Shown here: positions 24,254-32,169 of the stretch, piece by piece
Numbering within the stretch: position 1 is the first letter of the stretch
Layout: each line of letters starts with the position of its first letter
Assembly: GCF_018070565.1 (NCBI RefSeq)
Contig: NZ_JAGPXL010000030.1
Span: 1 to 64,000, forward strand
Direction: 5' to 3'
Length of the DNA: 64,000 bases
From: Streptomyces sp. B93
Lineage (GTDB): Bacteria > Actinomycetota > Actinomycetes > Streptomycetales > Streptomycetaceae
Translations under genes and position numbers: made by a program
The notes under the pieces: generated by a model
The model's input: only the letters and a program-made list of their open reading frames with translations
Databases searched by the model: none
Told to the model about the DNA's origin: nothing

Positions 24254-24730
24254 TCAGTCGGCGATCCCTTCGGGGATCGCCTTCTTGACGGCATCGGCGA
24301 GATCGATCAACGCACCCGAACTGTCCCGCCCCTCAGGCACCGTGACCTCCACATACGCCCTCCGGTTCGCCGTGGTGAACCGGAACGCCCCGTCGCCCGC
24401 GGCCTCCTGGAGCCAGTCGACCCCGTTCACCCCACCGGCGACCGCCTTCGGGTCGGTCATCTCCGGCGGCCGGACGACACCGCAGCGCAGTATGATCGCC
24501 GGGTTTCCCCAGCCCGCCGTGAGGGCGGACCGGGGCTCGGGATCACGGCGTTCCACACCGGCGACCTCGCGCGGCAGCGCCTTGTCCAGGTTCTGGCACA
24601 GCTCGGTGACCTCCGCGTCCGGGCTGGGAACCGTGGTGGCGGCGCTGTCGTCGCTTGAGGAGCAGCCCGCGACGGCGATCAACAGAGCGAGCGCGGGCAG
24701 ACTGAGGGGCCGGTGACGGGAGAACTTCAC
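24254..24730 (-). CDS. DUF3515 lipoprotein
   Basis: This 158-residue protein has an N-terminal lipoprotein signal: a basic MKFSRHRPLSL start, a hydrophobic stretch, and the lipobox LIAVAGC with Cys23 as the lipidation site. A Ser/Asp-rich linker leads into the DUF3515 domain (AGWGNPAIILRCGVVRPPEM, VDWLQEA, RAYVEVTVPEG), which has one further pair of cysteines outside the lipobox. It is exported and anchored; function unknown. It is convergent with ddl and 9 bases from it. The last codons overlap the ddl terminator hairpin. DUF3515 genes commonly sit next to ddl and thiL in actinobacteria. Confidence 0.88.
   Translation of the reverse strand: MKFSRHRPLSLPALALLIAVAGCSSSDDSAATTVPSPDAEVTELCQNLDKALPREVAGVERRDPEPRSALTAGWGNPAIILRCGVVRPPEMTDPKAVAGGVNGVDWLQEAAGDGAFRFTTANRRAYVEVTVPEGRDSSGALIDLADAVKKAIPEGIAD
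24260..24281 (+). terminator. ddl terminator inside the convergent gene end
   Basis: GGCGATCCC and GGGATCGCC are closed by TTCG and followed by TTCTT on the plus strand. It lies 16 bases after the ddl stop but inside the last codons of the minus-strand DUF3515 gene. Confidence 0.8.
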
Positions 24731-24750
24731 CGGCCAAGGGTAGACGGGGG

Positions 24751-24984
24751 CTACAGATGGACGACCGGGCAGGTCAGGGTGCGGGTGATGCCGTCCACCT
24801 GCTGGATCTTGGCGACCACCATCCGACCCAGGTCGTCGACGGTGTCGGCCTGGGCACGCACGATGACGTCATAGGGTCCTGTCACGTCCTCGGCCTGGAT
24901 CACCCCCGGGATCTTGCTGATCGTCTCAGCGACGGTCGACGCCTTGCCGACCTCCGTCTGGATCAGGATGTACGCCTGTACCAC
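24751..24984 (-). CDS. stand-alone Lrp/AsnC ligand-binding (RAM) domain protein
   Basis: This 77-residue protein is a single RAM/ACT-like domain of the Lrp/AsnC family without any DNA-binding part: AYILIQTEVGKASTVAETISKIPGVIQAEDVTGPYDVIVRAQADTVDDLGRM to HL. The GPYDVIV motif is the effector-binding signature. Such proteins form decamers that bind amino acids or modulate full-length Lrp proteins. It begins with an ATG giving MVQAYILIQT and is probably transcribed with the DUF3515 gene 20 bases downstream. Target and ligand cannot be read from the sequence. Confidence 0.9.
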   Translation of the reverse strand: MVQAYILIQTEVGKASTVAETISKIPGVIQAEDVTGPYDVIVRAQADTVDDLGRMVVAKIQQVDGITRTLTCPVVHL

Positions 24985-25237
24985 GGAACCTCCAGGGCGG
25001 CCACGAGGATCATGTGGGGAAAAGGAACGCCACGGTATCGCGTCGCCGCTCGCCGCGGGGAGACCTGCGGAAACCGGGGCCCGCGCGCCGGGGGACGGGC
25101 GCCACTGAAGTCGACGGTCACCTCGGGTGTCACCCAGGGGGTGTCACCCGGACCATGACTTCGACCGTAACGAGCACACTGATGACGCGCGAGCGGGAAC
25201 GGACCGGGATGACTGGCATAGAAGGGGCGCAAGGGCG
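24985..25237. other. intergenic region, RAM protein / thiL
   Basis: These 253 bases divide divergent genes and must hold both promoters. A CACCTCGGGTGTCACCCAGGGGGTGTCACCC stretch (25120-25150) contains a direct repeat GTGTCACCC. I see no thiamine-type riboswitch and no convincing gene. Confidence 0.45.
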
Positions 25238-26203
25238 ATGAAGGGCACTGTCGGTGAGCTGGGGGAATTCGGGCTCATCAGGGAACTGACCTCCCGTCTC
25301 ACCACCACCCCGGCGGTTCGGGTCGGCCCCGGCGACGACGCCGCGGTGGTGGCCGCACCCGACCGCAGGGTCGTGGCCAGCACCGACATCCTGGTGGAGG
25401 GGCGGCACTTCCGCCGCGACTGGTCCACCGCCTACGACGTGGGGCGCAAGGCCGCCGCGCAGAACCTCGCGGACATCGCCGCCATGGGCGCCGTACCGAC
25501 CGCCCTGCTGCTCGGCCTGGTGGTGCCCGCCGAACTCCCGGTGACCTGGCCGACCGAGCTGATGGACGGGCTGCGCGACGAGTGCCAGGTCGCGGGCGCC
25601 TCGGTGGTCGGCGGCGACGTCGTCGGCGGCGACACCATCATGATCTCGATCACCGCGCTCGGTGATCTGCGCAACCAGGAGCCGGTCACCCGGGCCGGCG
25701 CCCAGCCCGGCGACCTCGTCGCGGTGACCGGCTGGCTGGGCTGGTCCGCCGCCGGACACGCGGTGCTGTCGCGCGGCTTCCGCTCCCCGCGCGCCTTCGT
25801 CGAGGCGCACCGGCGTCCGGAACCGCCGTACCACGCGGGCCCCGCCGGGGCGGCGCTCGGCGCGACCGCCATGTGCGACGTGAGCGACGGACTCATCGCC
25901 GACCTCGGGCACATCGCCGAGGCCAGCAAGGTGCGGATCGACATCCGGTCCGCCGCGATCGACATCCCGTCCCAGATGAACGACATCGGCCAGGCCGTCG
26001 GCGTAGACCCCGTGCAGTGGGTGCTGACCGGGGGCGAGGACCACGCGATCGTGGCGACCTTCCCGCCGGACGTGAAGCTGCCCGCCCGCTGGAAGGTCAT
26101 CGGCGAGGTCCTCAACCCCTCCGCGCTGCCCCAGGTGACCGTCGACGGCGCGCCCTGGACCCGTAAGGGCGGCTGGGACCACTTCGGGGACATCGAGTCA
26201 TGA
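25238..26203 (+). CDS. thiL: thiamine-monophosphate kinase
   Basis: This 321-residue PurM-like kinase phosphorylates thiamine monophosphate to the active diphosphate. Conserved blocks are VGPGDDAAVV, STDILVEGRHFRRDW, GRKAAAQNLADIAAMGA, VGGDVVGGDTIMISITALG and TAMCDVSDGLIADLGHIA. The ATG at the G-E-L-G-E-F-G-L-I start is chosen by family alignment, with AAGGGCG just upstream; a longer in-frame extension lacks conservation. The gene overlaps thiD by 4 bases (ATGA), a direct thiamine pathway pair. Confidence 0.97.
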   Translation: MKGTVGELGEFGLIRELTSRLTTTPAVRVGPGDDAAVVAAPDRRVVASTDILVEGRHFRRDWSTAYDVGRKAAAQNLADIAAMGAVPTALLLGLVVPAELPVTWPTELMDGLRDECQVAGASVVGGDVVGGDTIMISITALGDLRNQEPVTRAGAQPGDLVAVTGWLGWSAAGHAVLSRGFRSPRAFVEAHRRPEPPYHAGPAGAALGATAMCDVSDGLIADLGHIAEASKVRIDIRSAAIDIPSQMNDIGQAVGVDPVQWVLTGGEDHAIVATFPPDVKLPARWKVIGEVLNPSALPQVTVDGAPWTRKGGWDHFGDIES

Positions 26204-26988
26204 GCCTGCCCCGCGTGCTCACCGTGGCCGGGTCCGACTCCGGCGGCGGGGCCGGCATCCAGGCCGACCTGAAGACGATGCTGGCGCTCGGCACCCACGG
26301 TATGAGCGTGATCACCGCGGTGACCGCGCAGAACTCGCTCGGGGTGCAGGGCGCCTGGCCGCTGCCCGTGGACGCGGTACGGGCCCAGTACCGCAGCGTC
26401 GTCGACGACATCGGCGTACAGGCGGTCAAGACCGGGATGCTGGCGTCCGCGGAACTCGTCGAGGCGGTCGCCGAACTGATCGGCGGGACGGACGTGCCCG
26501 CCGTCGTGGACCCGGTCGGCGTCTCCAAGCACGGCGACTCCCTGCTGGCCGCCTCCGCCCTGGACTCCGTACGCACCAGGCTGCTGCCGGTCGCCACCGT
26601 GGCCACGCCCAACCTGGACGAGGTGGCGCAACTGACTGGCGTCCGCGTCGAGTCCGAGGAGCAGCTACGACCGGCCGCCGCGGCCGTGCTGTCGTACGGC
26701 CCCCGGTGGGTGCTGATCAAGGGCGGGCACCTGCCCGGGGAAGCCGTGGACCTGCTCACCGACGGCTCCGTGGAGCACTGGCTGCGGGCGCCGCGGCACG
26801 ACAACCGGCACACCCACGGCACCGGCTGCACCCTCGCCTCCGCGATCGCCGCGGAGCTGGCCAAGGGGCGGTCCGTGCCGGAGGCGGCGGTGGCGGCGAA
26901 GGAGTACGTCACCGGGGCGATCGCCGCCGGGTTCGCGCTGGGGGGCGGGATCGGGCCGGTGGACCACGGGTGGCGGTTCCGTAGCTGA
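26200..26988 (+). CDS. thiD: hydroxymethylpyrimidine/phosphomethylpyrimidine kinase
   Basis: This 262-residue ribokinase-fold kinase phosphorylates HMP and HMP-P in thiamine synthesis. It shows AGSDSGGGAGIQADLKTMLALGTHGMSVITAVTAQN at the substrate end, VDPVGVSKHGDSLL, TPNLDEVAQLTGV and HTHGTGCTLASAIAAELAKG (catalytic Asp-equivalent and anion hole). It is translationally coupled to thiL. The stop codon lies inside a 15-base tandem repeat. Confidence 0.97.
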   Translation: MSLPRVLTVAGSDSGGGAGIQADLKTMLALGTHGMSVITAVTAQNSLGVQGAWPLPVDAVRAQYRSVVDDIGVQAVKTGMLASAELVEAVAELIGGTDVPAVVDPVGVSKHGDSLLAASALDSVRTRLLPVATVATPNLDEVAQLTGVRVESEEQLRPAAAAVLSYGPRWVLIKGGHLPGEAVDLLTDGSVEHWLRAPRHDNRHTHGTGCTLASAIAAELAKGRSVPEAAVAAKEYVTGAIAAGFALGGGIGPVDHGWRFRS

Positions 26989-27025
26989 GTACGGCGTAGC
27001 TGAGTACGGCGTGGGTGAGCACGGC
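26981..27025. repeat. 15-bp tandem repeat across the thiD stop
   Basis: GTAGCTGAGTACGGC occurs twice in perfect tandem, followed by a third copy with three changes (GTGGGTGAGCACGGC). The thiD stop codon is in the first copy. Copy number is a candidate strain marker. Confidence 0.85.
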
Positions 27026-27029
27026 AAAA

Positions 27030-27055
27030 AGCCGGTCCACCGAGGTGGACCGGCT
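27030..27055 (-). terminator. rpmB terminator with U-tract (bidirectional)
   Basis: AGCCGGTCCACC and GGTGGACCGGCT pair almost without loop. On the minus strand the hairpin is followed by TTTTT, making a canonical intrinsic terminator for rpmB, rare in such G+C-rich DNA. It also lies after thiD on the plus strand. Confidence 0.85.
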
Positions 27056-27096
27056 CTGTGCAGCGAACCGACGGTGGTCGCGCGCTTAACTGGACG

Positions 27097-27282
27097 TCAG
27101 CGCGAGACCTTGCCGGCCTTGATGCACGAGGTGCAAGCGTTCACGCGCTTCGGCGTCCCGCCCACCACGGTACGCACACGCTGGATGTTCGGGTTCCAGC
27201 GGCGGGACGTACGGCGGTGCGAGTGCGAGATGTTGTTGCCGAAGCCCGGCCCCTTGCCGCAGACGTCGCAGTTGGCAGCCAC
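27097..27282 (-). CDS. rpmB: 50S ribosomal protein L28
   Basis: This 61-residue L28 begins MAANCDVCGKGPGFGNNISHSHRRTSRRW. It carries two CxxC pairs (CDVC near the N-terminus, CTSC near the C-terminus), so it is the zinc-binding C+ form; actinomycetes often also carry a C- paralogue that replaces it under zinc limitation. The ATG is unambiguous. It is transcribed away from the divergent FakA-like gene. The leader contains a strong hairpin, listed separately. Confidence 0.97.
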   Translation of the reverse strand: MAANCDVCGKGPGFGNNISHSHRRTSRRWNPNIQRVRTVVGGTPKRVNACTSCIKAGKVSR

Positions 27283-27315
27283 GGGTCACTCCAAAGACTT
27301 CAGATGCACTTACGG

Positions 27316-27339
27316 TTGATCCCGGCATGCCGGGATCAA
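27316..27339 (-). promoter_or_regulatory. hairpin in the rpmB leader region
   Basis: TTGATCCCGGC and GCCGGGATCAA form a perfect 11-bp inverted repeat around AT, 33 bases upstream of the rpmB start. It could be an mRNA leader hairpin for autoregulation or an operator dyad. No Zur-type box is evident. Confidence 0.45.
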
Positions 27340-27393
27340 GATCACGGACTCTGCGAGCCCGGTGCGATCTGAGTGGCGCTGCCAGGGGGAATG

Positions 27394-27411
27394 GCCCGAT
27401 CAGGATCGGGC
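27394..27411. promoter_or_regulatory. inverted repeat between rpmB and the DAK gene
   Basis: GCCCGATC-AG-GATCGGGC is a perfect 8-2-8 dyad about 95 bases upstream of the FakA-like start. It shares the GATC-centred layout of the nearby rpmB leader dyad. Role unknown. Confidence 0.4.
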
Positions 27412-27505
27412 AACCGGAGCAGCATACAACGGCTGCGCCCGTACAACGAAACTACCATGGCGGGCTACGCTGCGTGCCACGTCCAGCCAGCTCAAGGAGG
27501 CGCAG

Positions 27506-29212
27506 GTGGCGCAGGTGCCGCAGACATTCTTCGATGCTCTGGCGGTGCGTACCTGGTGCGGTCTCGCGCTGACGGCGCTCGGCCGGGCCCGCGAGGAGAT
27601 CGACGCGATCAACGTCTACCCCGTGGCGGACGGGGACACCGGCACCAACCTGTACCTGACCGTCGAGTCGGCCGCCGCCGCGGTGGAGGCCGTGTTCGCC
27701 GCGCACGAGGTGGGCGGCGGCGACCGGGACCCCGCCGGTCCCGGGAAGCCCTCGGTGGCCGAGGCCGCGCGGGCGATGGCGCACGGTGCCCTCATCGGGG
27801 CGCGCGGCAACTCCGGGACGATCCTCGCGCAGCTGCTGCGCGGCATGGCCCAGGTGCTCGCCGCCGACGGTGAGACACCCCACACCGACGGGCAGGGGCT
27901 GCGGCTCGCGCTGCGGCACGCCGCCGAGGCGGCCCGGCAGGCGGTCGCCCACCCCGTCGAGGGCACCGTCCTGACGGTCGCGTCGGCCGCCGCCGACGCC
28001 GCCGAGACCGCGGCGGCGGCCGTCGGCGACTGCGGGGACGTCGCGCGGGCCGCCTACCGGGGGGCACGCGCGGCGCTCGCCGCCACCCCGGACCAGCTCG
28101 CGGTGCTGGCCAGGGCCGGAGTGGTCGACGCCGGCGGGCGGGGACTCGTGGCCGTGCTGGGGGCGCTGGTGGAGACGTTCACGGGCGAGACACCCGGGGC
28201 CGTGGCGGTGTCCGGCGCCGCCTTTGAGGCGCACGCGCGCGTGGCGGACGAGGCCGCCGAGGAGTGCGCCGCGGAACCGGAGGAGGACGGGCCCGCCTTC
28301 GAGGTGATCTACCTCCTTGAGGCCGACGACGCGGCCGTGGCCCGGCTGCGGGAACGCCTCGACCCGCTCGGCGACTCCCTCGTCGTGGTCGGCGGGGACG
28401 GGCTGTGGAACGTCCACGTCCACGTCGACGACGCGGGCGCCGCCGTGGAGGCGGGCGTCGAGGCCGGACGGCCGTACCGGATCCGGATCACCCACTTCGG
28501 CGCCGGGGACGTGCACACCGCGCGGGGTGAACGCCCGCCCCGGGAGCGGGCCCAGCGCGCCGTGGTGGCCGTGGTGCCCGGTGAGGGGCTGGCCGGACTG
28601 TACGCCGACGCGGGCGCGACGACCGTGCTGGCCCGGCCCGGGGAGCCGCCCGCGAGCGGGGAACTCGTCGAGGCCGTACGACGGGCCCACGCGCGCGAGG
28701 TCGTGCTGCTGCCCAACGACGCCGACCTGCGCCACACCGCCGCCGCGGCGGCCGAGCAGGCCCGCACCGAGGGCATCCGGGTGGCGCTGATCCCGACCCG
28801 CTCCGCCGTGCAGGGCATCGCGGCGCTCGCCGTGCACGAGCCGGAGCGCCGCTTCGACGAGGACGTGGTGTCCATGACCTCGGCGGCGGGCGCCACCCGC
28901 TACGCCGAGGTCACCGTCGCCGAACGGCAGTCCTGGACCACCGCCGGGATCTGCCAGGCCGGGGACGTCCTCGGCCTCATCGACGGTGACGTGGCCGTGA
29001 TCGGGGCCGAGGTCACCGCCACCGCCGAGACCGTCCTCGACCGGATGCTCGCCGCCGGGGGCGAACTGGTCACCATCGTGCTCGGCGACGGGACCCCTAA
29101 GTCCGTCGCCGAGCACCTGGAGCACCGCGTCCGTGAGGCGTACCTCGCCGTCGACACGGTGGTGTACCGGGGCGGACGGCAGGGATCGCTGCTGCTCATC
29201 GGGGTCGAGTAG
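27506..29212 (+). CDS. DAK2/DegV-like fatty acid kinase FakA-type protein
   Basis: This 568-residue protein has an N-terminal DhaL (DAK2) ATP-binding domain with NVYPVADGDTGTNLYLTVE (metal-binding Asps) and GALIGARGNSGTILAQLLRGMA. A middle domain and a C-terminal domain (VALIPTRSAVQGIAAL, GDVAVIGAEVTATAETVLDRML, LGDGTPKSVAEHLEH) follow. That matches the YloV/FakA family, which phosphorylates fatty acids presented by FakB. The rpmB / yloV / recG neighbourhood is conserved in Gram-positives, though here an htpG-TPR pair intervenes. The GTG start has AAGGAGG at 5-6 bases. No FakB gene is nearby; kinase activity is assigned by family only. Confidence 0.88.
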   Translation: MAQVPQTFFDALAVRTWCGLALTALGRAREEIDAINVYPVADGDTGTNLYLTVESAAAAVEAVFAAHEVGGGDRDPAGPGKPSVAEAARAMAHGALIGARGNSGTILAQLLRGMAQVLAADGETPHTDGQGLRLALRHAAEAARQAVAHPVEGTVLTVASAAADAAETAAAAVGDCGDVARAAYRGARAALAATPDQLAVLARAGVVDAGGRGLVAVLGALVETFTGETPGAVAVSGAAFEAHARVADEAAEECAAEPEEDGPAFEVIYLLEADDAAVARLRERLDPLGDSLVVVGGDGLWNVHVHVDDAGAAVEAGVEAGRPYRIRITHFGAGDVHTARGERPPRERAQRAVVAVVPGEGLAGLYADAGATTVLARPGEPPASGELVEAVRRAHAREVVLLPNDADLRHTAAAAAEQARTEGIRVALIPTRSAVQGIAALAVHEPERRFDEDVVSMTSAAGATRYAEVTVAERQSWTTAGICQAGDVLGLIDGDVAVIGAEVTATAETVLDRMLAAGGELVTIVLGDGTPKSVAEHLEHRVREAYLAVDTVVYRGGRQGSLLLIGVE

Positions 29213-29235
29213 GCCGAGTGCGCCGAGTAGGCCCC

Positions 29236-32169
29236 TTACGTCTCCTGCTCGGTCATCAGCTGGAGCATCTGCTCCGCCTCGGCGCGCCGGGCCCGTACCG
29301 TCTCGTCGTCCCCGGCGGCGTCGGCGTAGGCCCGCAGCACCGCACGCGCGCGTGCCGTCGCGTCCGCCGGGCGGCCCAGGTCGGCCTCCAGCCAGCCCGC
29401 GGCCAGCTCGGCGGCGGTACGGCTGTGCAGCCCGTCGGCGCCGAGCGCGCCGAACGCGTCCATCGCCAGCGCCATCTGCGCCAGGGCCGCCTCGAAGGCC
29501 TCCTGGATCGAGCCGTCCTCGGCGTCCTCGGCGGACGAGCGCGCCAGCAGGTCGCCGAACTGGCGGTGGGTGTGGCCCAGTTCCTCGGTGAGCCGCCGCC
29601 GGGCCTCCGCGTCGGCCGTCGGCCGCGCCAGCGCCGCCACGCACTCGCGGACCGCGTCCGCCATCAGCCGCCGGGCACCGTCCGTGCCGCTCCCGGTGCG
29701 CAGGGCGAGCCAGGCGCGGGCCCGCAGCGAGCGCACCAGACCGTGCACGTTGTCCAGGGACCGCCACAGCTCGCCCGCGCGCGTGTACGCCCGGTCCGCC
29801 TCGGCGGGCAGCCCGGCCTGCCCGAGGGACTCCGCGGCCAGGTGTGCCAGGGTGGCGTGGTCCTGCTGCTCCGGCCAGTGCCGGGCGATGTCGGCGGCCT
29901 GGAGCCGCCGCTCGGCCGCCGCGTGGTGCTCGCCCAGCTCGCTCAGACAGTCGCCGAGCCACCACTGGGTCTGCACGACCGCGCCGTCGCCGTGCGTCTC
30001 GGCGGTCAGGTCGGGCAGCGCCGACTCCAGCACCTCGGCGGCCTCCGCCCAGCGGCCCTGCCGCAGCAGGAACCCGCCCAGCAGATGCCGCGCCCAGGCA
30101 CCGAGCGCCGGGCCCCCGCCCGCCTCGTCCGCCCAGTGCGCCGCCTCCAGAGCGTGCTCAGCGGCCTCCTCGGGCCGTCCCGTGGCGCCGAGCACCTCGG
30201 CGAGCTGGAGGTGCAGCTGGGCCCGACCGGGCGGCTCCAGGTACGGTCCGCCGTGCTCCAGGGCCGCCCGCAGCGCCCGCTCGGCGCCCGCCAGGTCGCC
30301 CAGTTGCTGGGCGAGCGCGGCCGACTGTGCCTCGTACTCGACCGCGAACCAGGGCAGCCCCGCCGCCACGAAGTCCGCCGTGGCCCGGTCGAGCCGCCGC
30401 ACCGCCTCCGGGGCGTCCCCGCCGTGCGCCGCCAGCTCGCCCAGCATGGCCCGCGCCTCGGCGGCCCGCGCCGCGAGCCGGACGTCGTCCCCGCCGTACC
30501 CGTCGACGAGGGCCAGCACTTCCCGTACGGCCGCCTCCGCGTCGCCGACGGACGCCGGGGACGGGGGACCGTCGCCGCCCTGGTGCACCGCCCGCATCAG
30601 GATGCGGGCCCGGCCCATCAGGACCGACGCCGTCTGCCGCAGACCGGTGCCGCCCTCCGCGTACAGGCCGAGGACGCGCTCGTACGGCTCCGCCACGGCC
30701 GTGAGCGCGGCGTCCCCGTCACCGGCGAGGGCGCGCAGGAACGCCCCACGCGCGCGTGCCGCCAGCGCCTCACCCGGGTCGCCCGCCTCGGCGTACAGGA
30801 CTGCGGCCCGCTCGAACAGCTCGACGCCCCCGGGGCCGGCGTCCATCGCGCGGTGGTCGGCGATCTCCGCGCGGGTACGGGCGTCCAGTTCGACGCCCTC
30901 CGCGGCCCGCTCGACCGCCGCCCACGCCTCCACGGCGTGCGGGCGCAGGTTCTCCGACAGCTCCCGCGCCTCGGCGAGCAGGGCGGGCAGGTCCCCCTCG
31001 GCGGGCCGGGGCGCTGCGGCCGGCGGCGGGGCGACCGGGGACGAGGCCGCCGGACGTGCCGTGCGCACCCCGAGCGGCAGCCGGTCGGCCAGCGGGCGCC
31101 GGTCCATACGCGCGCGTGTCTGCTCGCCGACGTACGGAGTGCCGTTGCGGGCGTCGAACCGGGCGGCCAGCTCCAGGGCCTGCTCGCGCGCGTGGACGGC
31201 GAGTTCACCGGCCGTCCAGCCGCGGCCCGGCGGACCCGGCACCTGCCGGTCGGCGAGGCCCAGCGCGGTCAGCCGGTCCATGAGCAGGGTCACCACGCTC
31301 AGGAACTCCATCAGGCTGCGCGGATTGCCGGTGTCCGTGAAGTACGCCGGACGCTCCGCGAGCAGTTCGAGCCCGCGCGCCTCGTTGCCGGTCAGCGCGC
31401 AGAACTCCACGTGGTCCGCGAACGCGCCGCGCATGCTCTCCATCGTCCGCACCAGCCGAAAGCCCCGCAGATGGTTGGCGCGCGCCTCCTCAAGGCGGCC
31501 GAGCCGCAGCAGTGACGTCAGTGACGACGCGAGCGCGGCGTGCGGCTCGTGCGCGCAGGTGTACTCGCCCTCCAGCACCGGCGCCCACAGCCGCAGCGCC
31601 TCCTCGTCCCGCCCGCGCTCCGCCTGCCACCAGCCCTGCGAGTGCATCTCGCACGCGTGGCAGTCGGCCATGGCATCCCTCTCGGCGGCCAGCCACGCGG
31701 CGTACGCGCGATCGGCGCGGGCCATGTCGCCCACGTGCGCGGCCACGCTGAACTCGGCGCTGCGCACGGCCCGTTCCGAGTGCCCCGCCAGCCGGTAGCG
31801 GTGCTCCATCTCACCGAGCCACTTCTCGATGGACGCCAGCGGGATGTGCGGCTGGCCCAGCATGCCCGCCGTCATCCACTTGAAGACCCAGTGCAGCGAA
31901 TGCGTCTCGTACTCGTCGAAGTCGCCCGGGTCCTCGTCCCACATGCGCAGCAGCCGCGCGAAGGGGACGAACATCTTGTCCTTCTCCGAGCTGTAGTTGT
32001 AGACCTGCAACTGGTGCCCGAGCGCCTCGATCACGGCCAGCGGGGTGTCCAGCTTCTCGGCCTCGGCGAGCAGTTGCTCCGCGCGCGCGTTGCGGGCGGG
32101 GCCCTCCGGCTGCTCGGAGTTCTCCGCCATCGCCCTGCGCAGTGCGTCGAAGTCGGTGATCTCACTCAT
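29236..32169 (-). CDS. large TPR-repeat protein paired with htpG
   Basis: This 977-residue, Ala/Leu/Glu-rich, all-helical protein lacks a signal peptide or TM helix. The first 300 residues (MSEITDFDALRRAMAENSEQ, then YSSEKDKMFVPFARLLRMWDE) hold TPR-like helices and a CHACE motif; a Pro/Ala linker near residue 370 leads to about 550 residues of tetratricopeptide repeats (AWARHLLGGFLLRQGRWAEAAEVLESAL, WWLGDCLSELGEHHAAAERRLQAAD). The ATG overlaps the htpG stop by 4 bases, so the proteins are made together. By analogy with eukaryotic Hsp90-TPR co-chaperones it may bind the chaperone, but HtpG here lacks a visible C-terminal MEEVD. Function unknown. Confidence 0.8.
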   Translation of the reverse strand: MSEITDFDALRRAMAENSEQPEGPARNARAEQLLAEAEKLDTPLAVIEALGHQLQVYNYSSEKDKMFVPFARLLRMWDEDPGDFDEYETHSLHWVFKWMTAGMLGQPHIPLASIEKWLGEMEHRYRLAGHSERAVRSAEFSVAAHVGDMARADRAYAAWLAAERDAMADCHACEMHSQGWWQAERGRDEEALRLWAPVLEGEYTCAHEPHAALASSLTSLLRLGRLEEARANHLRGFRLVRTMESMRGAFADHVEFCALTGNEARGLELLAERPAYFTDTGNPRSLMEFLSVVTLLMDRLTALGLADRQVPGPPGRGWTAGELAVHAREQALELAARFDARNGTPYVGEQTRARMDRRPLADRLPLGVRTARPAASSPVAPPPAAAPRPAEGDLPALLAEARELSENLRPHAVEAWAAVERAAEGVELDARTRAEIADHRAMDAGPGGVELFERAAVLYAEAGDPGEALAARARGAFLRALAGDGDAALTAVAEPYERVLGLYAEGGTGLRQTASVLMGRARILMRAVHQGGDGPPSPASVGDAEAAVREVLALVDGYGGDDVRLAARAAEARAMLGELAAHGGDAPEAVRRLDRATADFVAAGLPWFAVEYEAQSAALAQQLGDLAGAERALRAALEHGGPYLEPPGRAQLHLQLAEVLGATGRPEEAAEHALEAAHWADEAGGGPALGAWARHLLGGFLLRQGRWAEAAEVLESALPDLTAETHGDGAVVQTQWWLGDCLSELGEHHAAAERRLQAADIARHWPEQQDHATLAHLAAESLGQAGLPAEADRAYTRAGELWRSLDNVHGLVRSLRARAWLALRTGSGTDGARRLMADAVRECVAALARPTADAEARRRLTEELGHTHRQFGDLLARSSAEDAEDGSIQEAFEAALAQMALAMDAFGALGADGLHSRTAAELAAGWLEADLGRPADATARARAVLRAYADAAGDDETVRARRAEAEQMLQLMTEQET

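Noticed and set aside
24985..25237. Thiamine riboswitch upstream of thiL-thiD
   Set aside because: The THI-box core (CUGAGA and following conserved elements) is not found; these genes often lack one when thiC is elsewhere.
28232..28243. CACGCGCGCGTG as a simple Ala-Arg codon artefact
   Set aside because: Partly plausible but not adopted as the full explanation: flanking bases are fixed and the two frames used (HARV and ARARA) differ, so it is kept as a finding to be tested.
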